Source: Candidatus Nanopelagicaceae bacterium (GTDB lineage Bacteria > Actinomycetota > Actinomycetes > Nanopelagicales > Nanopelagicaceae). From it: DNA of 32,254 bases. The stretch is taken from the NCBI GenBank assembly GCA_947460855.1, contig CANHGU010000006.1, positions 1 to 32,254 on the forward strand, written 5' to 3'. Made by a program: the position numbers and the translations under genes. Shown one piece after another: positions 19,351 through 28,580 of the stretch. The notes beneath the pieces were generated by a model. The model was given only the letters and a program-made list of their open reading frames with translations, was not told the DNA's origin and made no database searches. Numbering within the stretch: position 1 is the first letter of the stretch; each line of letters opens with the position of its first letter.

Positions 19351-20628
19351 CTACTCCTCAGGGGCTGCCTCTGGCTCAGATGCCTCAACAACTACTAGCG
19401 GCTCAATCTGGCCTAATGCTGGGGCGATTAGTGGGCTGACCTGATCAATTTGCCAACTTCGTGCACCCAGCTTGGTTAACTCACTTTGGATAAAACTCTC
19501 ATAATCACTACTTGAAGCAGGTGGCTCCTGCCAACAGATCTTTCGAATCAGTTCAGGTGTGACTAAGTTTTCAGTTGGTATTTGAATTGTCTTAGATAAC
19601 TCCACCAGCGCCGCACGGGCATGAGTTAATCTGGCATATCCCAATGGATTCTTCTCTTTCCAAATTTTTATTGGCGGCAGTGATTGCGATGCAACTCTTA
19701 ATAATGGTTGTTGATCGAGTGGGGTTTGGATTGATTGGGTTAAAATCTTAAGCCAGACATTAAATGGGGCAGCCTCTAACCTAGTTCGCCAACCGATTAG
19801 CTTTGCTACTGCTTCAAGGTTATCGGGTCGCTTAATTGCAAGATCAACGATTGCTTCATCGGAGAGTACTCGACCAGGTGCTAGATCTATTTTGCGAGCT
19901 AACTCATCGCGCGATAACCAAAGATCTCGAACTATGGTCATAGTTAATCTATCTTTAACCTTATGCATCCCAGATGTGCGGCGCCATCGATCTGGTTTTG
20001 GTAGATCACTAAACTCATAATCTTGGTAATTCTTTAATATGGATACAAAATCTTGTTGCGCCCATTTTAATTTCTTTTGTTCGCTAAGTAGGTGCTCGAC
20101 CTTATCTCGGATATCTAGCAAGATATCAACATCTAATGCAGCGTAGGTAATCCACTCTGGCCGAAGTGGCCTGATCGACCAATCAACTGCCGAATGTTCC
20201 TTTGCCAGAGTTAGCTCTAATAAGCTCTCTGCTAAGGCACCTAAACCAACTCGCTCACAACCGGCAATTCTTGCGCCTAATTCAGTATCAAAAAGTATGG
20301 CTGGTTTTAAGCCAACCTCAATTAGGCATGGAATATCCTGAGTGCTGGCATGTATTACCCATTCATAACTTGAGAATTGATTATTAAATTCATCCCACAA
20401 CTTTGAATTTTTAAGTCCAATCGGATCAATTAAATGTAATCCACCACCTCTTCGATAAATCTGAATTAAATAAGCCCGTTGGCTATATCTGTACCCCGAT
20501 GCACGTTCGGCATCTATTGCAATCGGACCATCTCCCATTGCTAATTTTTGAATTACTTCAGCAAATTGCTCTTCGTTTTCGGCAACTTTAGGCAGGCCAT
20601 GACGAGGTTGTAGCAGTGGGGTACTCAT
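19351..20628 (-). CDS. rnd: Ribonuclease D (3'-5' exonuclease plus HRDC domain)
   Basis: AIDAERASGYRYSQRAYLIQIYR, HASTQDIPCL, DTELGARIAG, YAALDVDILLDI, then an HRDC-like region. Confidence 0.92.
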   Translation of the reverse strand: MSTPLLQPRHGLPKVAENEEQFAEVIQKLAMGDGPIAIDAERASGYRYSQRAYLIQIYRRGGGLHLIDPIGLKNSKLWDEFNNQFSSYEWVIHASTQDIPCLIEVGLKPAILFDTELGARIAGCERVGLGALAESLLELTLAKEHSAVDWSIRPLRPEWITYAALDVDILLDIRDKVEHLLSEQKKLKWAQQDFVSILKNYQDYEFSDLPKPDRWRRTSGMHKVKDRLTMTIVRDLWLSRDELARKIDLAPGRVLSDEAIVDLAIKRPDNLEAVAKLIGWRTRLEAAPFNVWLKILTQSIQTPLDQQPLLRVASQSLPPIKIWKEKNPLGYARLTHARAALVELSKTIQIPTENLVTPELIRKICWQEPPASSSDYESFIQSELTKLGARSWQIDQVSPLIAPALGQIEPLVVVEASEPEAAPEE

Positions 20629-20641
20629 TGTTTAACTGAGT

Positions 20642-21181
20642 CTAACTATTGCGAGCGATTGAACTAACACCTTCAGGGATTGGTTCAAGACCAGCGGTTA
20701 TTGCCAGCAGTTCTAACCAAGCATTTACATGCGCAACCAAGTTGTTTTCACTAGATGGAGTCCATGAGGCTCGAATCTCAATCTCTGAATCCTCTTCACG
20801 ATCCTCTAACGCACCAAAGGATGCGCTGGCAACTCGAGTTACCGTGCCACTGGGTGCGATAAATTCACAACCATTTTTCTTTAATGACTCAAGCAACCAA
20901 GCCCAACCAATCTCTGGAAGTAGTGGATCTGATGCCATCTCTAAATCAATTGCAGCTCTAGCAAAAGTTACACATCTCCACTTTCCACCCCAACCTTCCT
21001 GACCGGCTGGATCGTGAAGTAAAACAAATCGACCAGTTGCAGCATCCTCCAAAACATCAGCAGTCATTGCTAATGCATGTGGTGCAAGTTTTTGTGGCGC
21101 TGGAACAGTTTCAAGCAGTATTTCACCCCGTGGCTTAAGCGCCAATATTGCAGCGGTTAATTGCTCAAAGCTAGATTTCAT
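20642..21181 (-). CDS. DUF3000 family protein
   Basis: FVLLHDPAGQEGWGGKWRCVTFARAAIDLEMASDPLLPEIGWAWL...ASFGALEDREEDSEIEIRASWTP. Adjacent to RNase D as is common in Actinobacteria. Confidence 0.85.
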   Translation of the reverse strand: MKSSFEQLTAAILALKPRGEILLETVPAPQKLAPHALAMTADVLEDAATGRFVLLHDPAGQEGWGGKWRCVTFARAAIDLEMASDPLLPEIGWAWLLESLKKNGCEFIAPSGTVTRVASASFGALEDREEDSEIEIRASWTPSSENNLVAHVNAWLELLAITAGLEPIPEGVSSIARNS

Positions 21182-21275
21182 TGGATAAGGATAAATTGTG
21201 AATGGGTTTAGTAAGTGAAGGCGCGAGTGGGTACTGGAGTATAAAAATCGGTTACTGGCACAGTAGGCTTAATTA

Positions 21276-22115
21276 ATGGCCTCATTTCTAGCGTTGTTCT
21301 CATCATTATTGTGGGGAGCAGCAGATTATCTTGGTGGTAATTTAACTAAGCGATATAAATCTTTGGCAGTAACAGGGGCATCACAATCTTTTGGTTTACT
21401 TTTTGGCATTGCAGCAATTTTGATTAGTAGCTCATATCTTGCACCGACAACTAGCTGGAGTGGTTATTTATTGCCTGGCATATTTGCTGGCACTTTAGGT
21501 TTTATAGGACTGACCGCTTTTTATGCTGGGCTTGCAACCGGCAGAATGGGTGTAGTTTCACCAATCAGTTCATTAAGTGCATTAATTCCATTAACTATTG
21601 CATTTATTAAGGGAGAGCAACCAACTACTTTGCAATTAACCGGAATGGCAGTTGCACTTACTGGTGCATTTTGTGCAAGTGGTCCAGAGATAAAGGGTGG
21701 AATTTCGGCGAGACCATTAATTTATGCAGTAATAGCCGCTTTTGGATTTGGTGGCGCTGTATCGTTTATCGCAATTGGCTCCCAAACTAGTGCGATCATG
21801 ACTATGACGACGATGCGCCTAACTACATTTGTTATTTCTTTAATACTATTTATTAGATTTAAAACCGCTGGCGGATTTACGAAAAGAGATCTTCCAGTTT
21901 TAATATGTATTGGTGGGGCAGATTTTGCTGGCAATCTTCTACTAGGAGTTGCAACTACTAAGGGGTTGGTCTCCTTAGCCGTAGTTCTTGGTTCACTATT
22001 TCCGATAGTAACTGCGCTACTTGCCTATAAGTTATTGCATGAGCGTCTTCATAAGCTCCAGTATTTGGGAATTGCATTTGCAATTACCGGTGTTGCACTT
22101 ATTGCTGCTGGCTAA
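21276..22115 (+). CDS. EamA/DMT superfamily transporter
   Basis: MASFLALFSSLLWGAADYLGGNL...; repeated hydrophobic helices with the EamA pattern. Confidence 0.88.
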   Translation: MASFLALFSSLLWGAADYLGGNLTKRYKSLAVTGASQSFGLLFGIAAILISSSYLAPTTSWSGYLLPGIFAGTLGFIGLTAFYAGLATGRMGVVSPISSLSALIPLTIAFIKGEQPTTLQLTGMAVALTGAFCASGPEIKGGISARPLIYAVIAAFGFGGAVSFIAIGSQTSAIMTMTTMRLTTFVISLILFIRFKTAGGFTKRDLPVLICIGGADFAGNLLLGVATTKGLVSLAVVLGSLFPIVTALLAYKLLHERLHKLQYLGIAFAITGVALIAAG

Positions 22116-22636
22116 GGTTTTCGGTAATAATCAAATTGGCACTCTTGTATAACCTCTCGATTAACTAACTGAAAACTAGATATTAAACTCTCAACTAAAA
22201 TTTGATTTTCACCATCTTTTTCTAAATTAGTAGTTAAATAGAGATTATCAATCAAGGATAAATCAATTAGCGATTGAAGTAATGTTGGTCCAGCCTCAAC
22301 TAGAACTCTGATTGGCTCAGCGCTATCTAATGGCGGAAAACTACTTCTAATTTCATTGAACAAATCAGTTGCGCTCGTAGAAAACTGTTTTGCTAATTGG
22401 TTTTTCGGTTGCAATCTGACCTTTGCATGGGTGAGGATGTAAAGTGGAATTGGTGTTCGCTTGTAGGGCTCCCTGCGCGCGGTATTTCCACCGATTACTA
22501 TCAAATCAGCACCCTGGCGCAACTTATTAAATCTAATCCGATCCTCAGTGGTAGATAGCCCGATTGAGGAGCCAGCTGAGGTTGTGGCACCTGATTTACC
22601 TACAATCAGATTTGCAGTGGTTATTAACGCTCTCAT
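22112..22636 (-). CDS. RibD C-terminal domain (pyrimidine reductase / dihydrofolate reductase-like) protein
   Basis: ANLIVGKSGATTSAGSSIGLSTTEDRIRFNKLRQGADLIVIGGNTARREPY...VLVEAGPTLLQSLI. Start revised to ATG 22636 (MRALITT). Confidence 0.85.
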   Translation of the reverse strand: MRALITTANLIVGKSGATTSAGSSIGLSTTEDRIRFNKLRQGADLIVIGGNTARREPYKRTPIPLYILTHAKVRLQPKNQLAKQFSTSATDLFNEIRSSFPPLDSAEPIRVLVEAGPTLLQSLIDLSLIDNLYLTTNLEKDGENQILVESLISSFQLVNREVIQECQFDYYRKP

Positions 22637-22682
22637 AGGGATTAGATTAACCACTGTCAGTGGCTACACCTACTCTTTAACT

Positions 22683-22895
22683 ATGATCATAAATTGTCAG
22701 ACATGCGTTATGCGAGATATCGCTTGTGGGGAGTGCGTGGTTTCAGTGCTTCTCGATATTAAACCAACTAATGGTAAAAATGCTGAGTTCACTAAAAATG
22801 ATGAAGCTGCAATTAATTTATTAGCAACCGCCGGCTTAGTACCACCCTTGAGATTTAAACCGAGGAAAAATCACAAATTACGAAATATCGGCTAA
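22683..22895 (+). CDS. Small conserved actinobacterial cysteine-motif protein
   Basis: MIINCQTCVMRDIACGECVVSVLLD...LLATAGLVPPLRF; CxxC-x6-CxxC. ATG 22683 is preceded by TACTCT with a 6-nt gap, so the 22548 start in the ORF track is probably wrong. Confidence 0.75.
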   Translation: MIINCQTCVMRDIACGECVVSVLLDIKPTNGKNAEFTKNDEAAINLLATAGLVPPLRFKPRKNHKLRNIG

Positions 22896-22978
22896 ATCTG
22901 GCAAAATATTGAAAATTCTCAGCACACTACGCTTAAGTTGGGTTGAGTTAGCAGGTATGAGATGGCTAGCCTTTCCAA

Positions 22979-23980
22979 ATGAGAAAAAGCTCCTGCGCTC
23001 TTTTTGTTTTAATTATTGGTAGCGCGGTGATTTCTCCAATATCAGCAAATGCGGCACCAAATTTAATTGAGGTTCAGGGCAGAGTGCGCGATTTACAAGA
23101 GCAGGCGACAACTGCTGCTGAAGGTGCGCAAGAAGCAAAGGTTCAACTTTCCAAACTGAAAAAAACCTTAGATACAGTTCAGCAGGAAGCAAGTCAACAA
23201 GGTGCTTCAGTTAATCAAATGCATAAGGTAATTGGGGCAATCGCAGCTGAACAATATAAATCTGGACCGCTAAACCAATCTCTTGAGTTACTTTTTTCAT
23301 CAAATCCAGAGCTTTATTTATCAACAGCTGGGGTACTTGAGTCGGTTACTAGGAAAAAAAGTGCCGACCTTAAGAAATTTTCGGTTGCAACGCAACGGTT
23401 AAATGCAACCTCACTAACAGTTACCGATAAGTTAACTTTGGTAAAGGCGGCAGAGGCTAAGTTTACAAAGCAATTAGCAATTGCAAATTCAAAATTAAAA
23501 GAGGCAGAGGATCTACTTGCTAAATTAACTGCTGCTGAGCGAGAGCGGCTAGCAAAATTAAATGAGGATCAAGAAAATGCCGACCAACAAGACTCGTTAG
23601 CAAATGCTGGCAAGTATGCTTCAGTTGGCGGTCGAGGCGGAATCGCAATTAAGTATGCACTTGCACAAATTGGTGACAAGTATGTATTTGGCGCGGATGG
23701 CCTGCAATACTGGGATTGCTCAGGCTTAACTATGCGCGCCTTTGGCGCAGCTGGAGTTTCTCTACCGCATTCATCTAGGGCACAGTTTAAGTATGGAAAA
23801 TCGATATCAAGAAAAGATTTAATGCCAGGGGATTTAGTGTTTTTTGGAAAACCAATCTCGCACGTTGCTATATATCTTGGTGGCAATCGAATGCTGCATG
23901 CACCAAGAACTGGCAGCCGAGTAAAGATTGCTGATTTTGATATGGGCCATAAACCTTATATAGGAGCCCGCCGTTTATAA
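22979..23980 (+). CDS. Secreted NlpC/P60 (C40) peptidoglycan hydrolase with N-terminal coiled coil
   Basis: Signal peptide, coiled-coil region, catalytic YWDCSGLTMRAFGAAGVSLPHSSRAQ and PGDLVFFGKPISHVAIYLGGNRMLHAP. Confidence 0.93.
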   Translation: MRKSSCALFVLIIGSAVISPISANAAPNLIEVQGRVRDLQEQATTAAEGAQEAKVQLSKLKKTLDTVQQEASQQGASVNQMHKVIGAIAAEQYKSGPLNQSLELLFSSNPELYLSTAGVLESVTRKKSADLKKFSVATQRLNATSLTVTDKLTLVKAAEAKFTKQLAIANSKLKEAEDLLAKLTAAERERLAKLNEDQENADQQDSLANAGKYASVGGRGGIAIKYALAQIGDKYVFGADGLQYWDCSGLTMRAFGAAGVSLPHSSRAQFKYGKSISRKDLMPGDLVFFGKPISHVAIYLGGNRMLHAPRTGSRVKIADFDMGHKPYIGARRL

Positions 23981-25118
23981 CAAGGATAAAGTTTTATTAA
24001 TTACAAATGATCTTGGTCCAAGAGCTGGTGGGATCGAAACCTTTATTTTAGGTTTAATTGAAGGAATTCCATTTGGAACATTAACAATTTATACCTCGAG
24101 TCAAAAAGGGTCGAAGGAATTTGACGCGCAATTATTAGAAAAATTTGGCGCAAAAGTTATAAGAGATCGTGCAAAAGTTTTACTACCAACCCCTCGAATT
24201 ACAAAGCGAGCAATTGATACTCTTAAAAAAGAGGAGATAGTTAGGGTTTGGTTTGGCGCAGCCGCCCCACTTGCATTAATGGCGAATCAGTTAAGAGCTG
24301 CTGGAGCTACCCATATTGTGGCACTGACACATGGTCATGAAATTTGGTGGGCAAAGATTCCGGTATTTAAACAACTACTAAAGCGGATAATTAAAGGGGT
24401 TGATTTACTCGGGTACCTAGGAAACTTCACCAGAGATGAGCTAACTAAAGTGTGTAATCAACCAGAAAAAATGGTTCAAATTGCCCCAGGTATTAATACT
24501 GAACACTTTTCGCCTAGGACTGCTAGTAATGAATTGATTACCAAATATAGATTAGAGGAACGAAAAGTAATTGTTTGTGTTGCCAGATTAGTTCATCGTA
24601 AGGGTCAAGATAAGTTAATAGCTGCAATGCCAAAAATTCTAGAAAAACATCCAGATGCAATTCTTTTGCTAGTTGGAGTTGGACCTATTAAGCAGATGTT
24701 AGAAAACTCTGCCAAGCAACTAAGAATTACTCCTAAAGTGGTTTTTACTGGTCGAGTCTCATATGCATCATTGCCAGATTACATTTCATTAGCGCAGGTT
24801 TTTGCGATGCCGGTTCGATCAAGATTTGCAGGGCTTGAGGTTGAGGGGTTAGGAATTGTTTATTTAGAGGCAAGTGCTTGCGGAAAACCAGTTGTGGTTG
24901 GTAACTCAGGTGGGGCAGCTGACGCAGTAATAGATGGTGTTACTGGATTATTAATCGACGGTAATAAGGTTGATCAAATTAGTGATGCAATTTGTAAATT
25001 ACTAGATGATCAAGATAAAGCCAAACAGATGGGGCTCGCCGGTCGCGGCTGGGTAATTGATAATTGGCAGATGAAAAATTGGTCTGAAAAGTTTAATAAA
25101 TTACTTCTTAGTAATTAA
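23979..25118 (+). CDS. GT4-family glycosyltransferase, PimB-like; start codon not identifiable
   Basis: The frame opens after the stop at 23961-23963 and reads NKDKVLLITNDLGPRAGGIETFILGLIEGIPFGTLTIYT... before the first ATG at 24279. GT-B C-terminal motifs GLEVEGLGIVYLEASACGKPVVVGNSGGAADAV. No ATG/GTG/TTG at the expected N-terminus. Confidence 0.85.
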   Translation, partial: NKDKVLLITNDLGPRAGGIETFILGLIEGIPFGTLTIYTSSQKGSKEFDAQLLEKFGAKVIRDRAKVLLPTPRITKRAIDTLKKEEIVRVWFGAAAPLALMANQLRAAGATHIVALTHGHEIWWAKIPVFKQLLKRIIKGVDLLGYLGNFTRDELTKVCNQPEKMVQIAPGINTEHFSPRTASNELITKYRLEERKVIVCVARLVHRKGQDKLIAAMPKILEKHPDAILLLVGVGPIKQMLENSAKQLRITPKVVFTGRVSYASLPDYISLAQVFAMPVRSRFAGLEVEGLGIVYLEASACGKPVVVGNSGGAADAVIDGVTGLLIDGNKVDQISDAICKLLDDQDKAKQMGLAGRGWVIDNWQMKNWSEKFNKLLLSN

Positions 25119-25712
25119 ATTATTTTCAATTGCAATACTTACTGCCTGCGCTCTATTTGCCGCTGCTAATTTACGATAAATTGATGAGAGGTGAGTTTTA
25201 ACTGTTGCCTGGGTTAGAAAAAGTAAACTAGAAATAGTCGATACCGTGGCTCCTGAAGGTAGAAGCGAGAGAACCTCGATCTCACGTGGCGTTAATTGAA
25301 AATCAAAACCGGTTCTTAATGGCTGAAACTGCCCGGCTTTCATGAAAACTGTTGAGCCATCACTTATGCATTCAATTATTTCTATTAACTCTTTGATTGG
25401 CGCTCCTTTAGTAACGAACGCAGCAGCTCCAGCATCTTTAGCATCGTTTAAAACGGAGAGATCATCGTGCATAGTTAAAACCACAAATTTGCATCCACTA
25501 CCTTGCTTTATAGCCATTTTTATTAATTCAATCCCGCTTGATGAACCTAAGTTGATATCAACTATACAAATATCTGGGTGAAACTTATTTATTACCGCCA
25601 ATCCTTCACTTACTGAAGAAGCTTCGGCGATTACATTAAATTTAGTATTTGATAGAGCATTTGCTACACCAAATCTAATAATTGAGTGATCATCGACAAT
25701 GACAATATCCAT
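25101..25712 (-). CDS. NarL/LuxR-type response regulator
   Basis: IVIVDDHSIIRFGVANAL, CIVDINLG, LTMHDD, FVTKGA; C-terminal HTH LTPREIEVLSLLPSGATVSTISSLLFLTQATVKTHLSSIYRKL. Likely ATG at 25712, just after the kinase stop. Confidence 0.92.
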   Translation of the reverse strand: MDIVIVDDHSIIRFGVANALSNTKFNVIAEASSVSEGLAVINKFHPDICIVDINLGSSSGIELIKMAIKQGSGCKFVVLTMHDDLSVLNDAKDAGAAAFVTKGAPIKELIEIIECISDGSTVFMKAGQFQPLRTGFDFQLTPREIEVLSLLPSGATVSTISSLLFLTQATVKTHLSSIYRKLAAANRAQAVSIAIENNLITKK

Positions 25713-25713
25713 A

Positions 25714-26286
25714 TTAGAAGGTGATAACTGTGCTTGTTCCACTTGATTGAGATTTTAATTCCATCTGTGCACCTATTTTGAAAAGCCGCTCTTTCACCCC
25801 AGTTAAGCCGTAGGAGTTATCTTTTTCCACAGCACCGCCAATACCATCATCTGTTATTACTACTATATTTTGATTAAGTTGAACTCTAATATTCTGACAT
25901 TGCGCATGACGAAGGGCATTTATTGTTATTTCTCTAATTGAGCGAAGTAGATCAAATTGTTGTTCAGGCTTGATCTTTAACTCACCAGTTATCTCATAAT
26001 TAATACTGGTATTAGCGAGAATTATTGATAGCTGATCTGCTATCTGCTCACTAATTGGCTTTGATTGATTACTGCGAAGCTCAAAAATTTCATTTCGAAC
26101 CTGGCTAATTAATCCACTTAGAGTAAATCTAATTTGGCGAAGGGGCGCTCTATCATTGTTGTCTAAATTACTGCTACCAATTACTTGATCTAGTCGGTAA
26201 CCGAGGGAAGCCAGCTCTTGCGCCAAACCATCGTGAAGCTCTCGAGCAAGTCGAGCTCTTTCTGAATTAGGCGAAGAGTTCATCAA
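25714..26286 (-). CDS. Minimal cytosolic histidine kinase (HisKA_3 plus HATPase) without a sensor domain
   Basis: ERARLARELHDGLAQELASLGYRLDQ (H box), REITINALRHAQCQNIRVQL (N box), VVITDDGIGG and SYGLTGVKERL (G boxes). 190 aa, no TM segment. Confidence 0.9.
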   Translation of the reverse strand: MMNSSPNSERARLARELHDGLAQELASLGYRLDQVIGSSNLDNNDRAPLRQIRFTLSGLISQVRNEIFELRSNQSKPISEQIADQLSIILANTSINYEITGELKIKPEQQFDLLRSIREITINALRHAQCQNIRVQLNQNIVVITDDGIGGAVEKDNSYGLTGVKERLFKIGAQMELKSQSSGTSTVITF

Positions 26287-28051
26287 TCTCGCGAGCGAAT
26301 TGTTGACCCACTACATGTCGCTTCACTGATAATTTTGCAGTTAATTGGCCACCAGCAATTGAAAAATCAACCGGCAAGATTGTGAATTTTCTAATTGATT
26401 CAGCTCTGCTGACTGCTTTATTGGTTTCATCAACAGCAGTTTGTATTGCTGCAATTAACGTAGGGTCTTTAGCTAAATCAGCAATAGTCGCACCCTCTTT
26501 TTTATTTGCAACCGCCCATGGCTTAATCGAATCTGGATCTAAGGTAATGAGAGCTGCAATAAATGGCTTATTGTCACCAACTACCATGCATTGACTAATC
26601 AATGGATGCGAACGTAAGCGATCCTCTAGAACTGCTGGCGCAACATTCTTTCCACCAGCTGTAACAATTAATTCTTTCTTTCGACCAGTAATTGAAAGAT
26701 ATCCGTCAACATCTAGCATGCCTAGATCACCGGATCTAAAGTAACCATCTGATGTGAATACCTCAGCGTTTGCGGCATCATTTTGCCAGTAACCCTTCAT
26801 CACAATTGGGCCCTTAATTAAAACTTCACCATCATCTGCAATCTTTATTGTTGTACCTGGAATTGGCTTACCGACAGATCCAACCTTATGAGCGCTAGTT
26901 AGATTTAATGTTGCACCAGCTGTGGTTTCAGTTAAGCCATAGCCTTCTAATACTCTAACGCCAGCGCCACGATAAAAATGGCCAAGCCTTGAACCTAAAG
27001 GTGCGCCCCCAGAGATAGCAGCCTCGACTCTGCCACCTAAACCTGCGCGAATCTTTGAATAAACTAATTTATCAAATAAGCCATGCTGTAATTTAAGAAG
27101 CGGTGAGACACGTTTGCTATCTAATGCTTGGCTATATGCAATAGCAACCTCAGCAGCTTTATGGAAAATCTTTCCTTTTCCAGCAGCTTCAGCTTTAGCT
27201 TCTGCGCCATTAAATATTTTTTCAAATATTCTAGGGACTGCTAATACAAATGTTGGCTTAAAGCTTGCAAGATCTACAGGTAGTTTTGCAATATCGCTAC
27301 AGTGAGCTAAATGAAGACCAGCAGTGATCGATCCAATCTGAACCATTCGACCAAAAACGTGAGCAACTGGCAGAAATAGTAATGTTGAACCACCAGGTTT
27401 TAAAAATAGATCACTAGCTCCATTTACTACATTGCCACACTCTGATAAAAAATTTCCATGTGTTAGTTGAACACCTTTAGGTTTTCCAGTAGTTCCAGAG
27501 GTGTAGATCAATGTTGCTAGCGTCTCTGGTTTTAATGCATCTCGACGTTTTGTAATTTCATCATCACTTACTGACTTACCAGCAGCGGTAAGCGTTGCTA
27601 AAATATTGTCAGTAATATTCCAAATATTTTTACAAGCCGCTGGCATAACTGGTTTTACCAATTCAACTAGCGCTGGAGTTTCAACAATAATAGCTACTGC
27701 AGCTGAGTCGGTAAGAATCCAATCAACCTGCTCTGCACTTGATGTTTCATAAATAGGAACAGAGACCGCTCCGGCATACCAAATAGCAAAATCTAATACG
27801 GTCCACTCATAACGAGTCTTGGCCATAATCGCTACGCGATCACCAATTGATATACCTGATGCAATTAAACCCTTTGCGACGGCACGAATCTCTTCCTCAT
27901 AAGCTTTCGCAGTTACCGCCTGCCAGCCATCACCTAGTGGACGTGAGACAACTACGCGCTCTGGTTCAAACCAGGCACGTTCGGCAATCAAATTGGTTAA
28001 GTTGCCAGCTACAGCCGGAGGGATGATCGGTTTAATTGTTATCTCATTCAT
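26267..28051 (-). CDS. Long-chain acyl-CoA synthetase / AMP-dependent ligase (FadD15/FAA1-like)
   Basis: LIYTSGTTGKPKGVQLTHGNF, GYGLTETTAG, YFRSGDLGMLDVDGYLSITGRKKELIVTAGGKNVAP. Start revised to ATG 28051. Confidence 0.95.
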   Translation of the reverse strand: MNEITIKPIIPPAVAGNLTNLIAERAWFEPERVVVSRPLGDGWQAVTAKAYEEEIRAVAKGLIASGISIGDRVAIMAKTRYEWTVLDFAIWYAGAVSVPIYETSSAEQVDWILTDSAAVAIIVETPALVELVKPVMPAACKNIWNITDNILATLTAAGKSVSDDEITKRRDALKPETLATLIYTSGTTGKPKGVQLTHGNFLSECGNVVNGASDLFLKPGGSTLLFLPVAHVFGRMVQIGSITAGLHLAHCSDIAKLPVDLASFKPTFVLAVPRIFEKIFNGAEAKAEAAGKGKIFHKAAEVAIAYSQALDSKRVSPLLKLQHGLFDKLVYSKIRAGLGGRVEAAISGGAPLGSRLGHFYRGAGVRVLEGYGLTETTAGATLNLTSAHKVGSVGKPIPGTTIKIADDGEVLIKGPIVMKGYWQNDAANAEVFTSDGYFRSGDLGMLDVDGYLSITGRKKELIVTAGGKNVAPAVLEDRLRSHPLISQCMVVGDNKPFIAALITLDPDSIKPWAVANKKEGATIADLAKDPTLIAAIQTAVDETNKAVSRAESIRKFTILPVDFSIAGGQLTAKLSVKRHVVGQQFAREIDELFA

Positions 28052-28145
28052 GAGGGAACGGTATCGGAGCAAGGGATGTTTGCGCCAGAACCTGCTGTAG
28101 TTGGATCCTGTGAAAAATCAGGCTACTTCGGGGTAACCTTGCGCA

Positions 28146-28580
28146 ATGTCCAACCCAACCACCTCAACTGTAAGTATTTCCGCTACCGCCGATGAAGTGC
28201 GGGCGGTTTTATTTGATATTGCCAATTACCCAACCTGGTCAACCTCTTTTAAATCTGTCACAGTTTTAGCAAGTGATGGTGAAGGTAGAGCCACCCAAGT
28301 AAAGATGAGTGTTGATGCTGGTGCATTAAAAGATAAGCCAACTTTAAATTACGACTGGTCTGCTTACCCTGATCGTCTGGAATTTTCACTTGAGGATGCT
28401 GATCTGTTAACTGAGATGAGTGGCTCATATAGCGTTAAAGATAATGGTGATGAAACAGAGGTCACCTTTGAACTCACTGTTGCGCTATCTATGCCAGTGC
28501 CAGAGATGATGCGAACAAAGGCTGAGAAATCAACAATAGATTTAGCATTAAAACAGTTAAAGGAAAAACTGGAAAATTAA
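28146..28580 (+). CDS. SRPBCC (START/polyketide-cyclase-like) family protein
   Basis: STVSISATADEVRAVLFDIANYPTWSTSFKSVTVL...GSYSVKDNGDETEVTFELTVAL. Confidence 0.85.
   Translation: MSNPTTSTVSISATADEVRAVLFDIANYPTWSTSFKSVTVLASDGEGRATQVKMSVDAGALKDKPTLNYDWSAYPDRLEFSLEDADLLTEMSGSYSVKDNGDETEVTFELTVALSMPVPEMMRTKAEKSTIDLALKQLKEKLEN

Noticed and set aside
22548-22682. N-terminal extension of the 115-aa ORF overlapping the RibD-like gene
   Set aside because: Antisense to the conserved RibD-like N-terminus, while ATG 22683 has a well-placed -10-like element.
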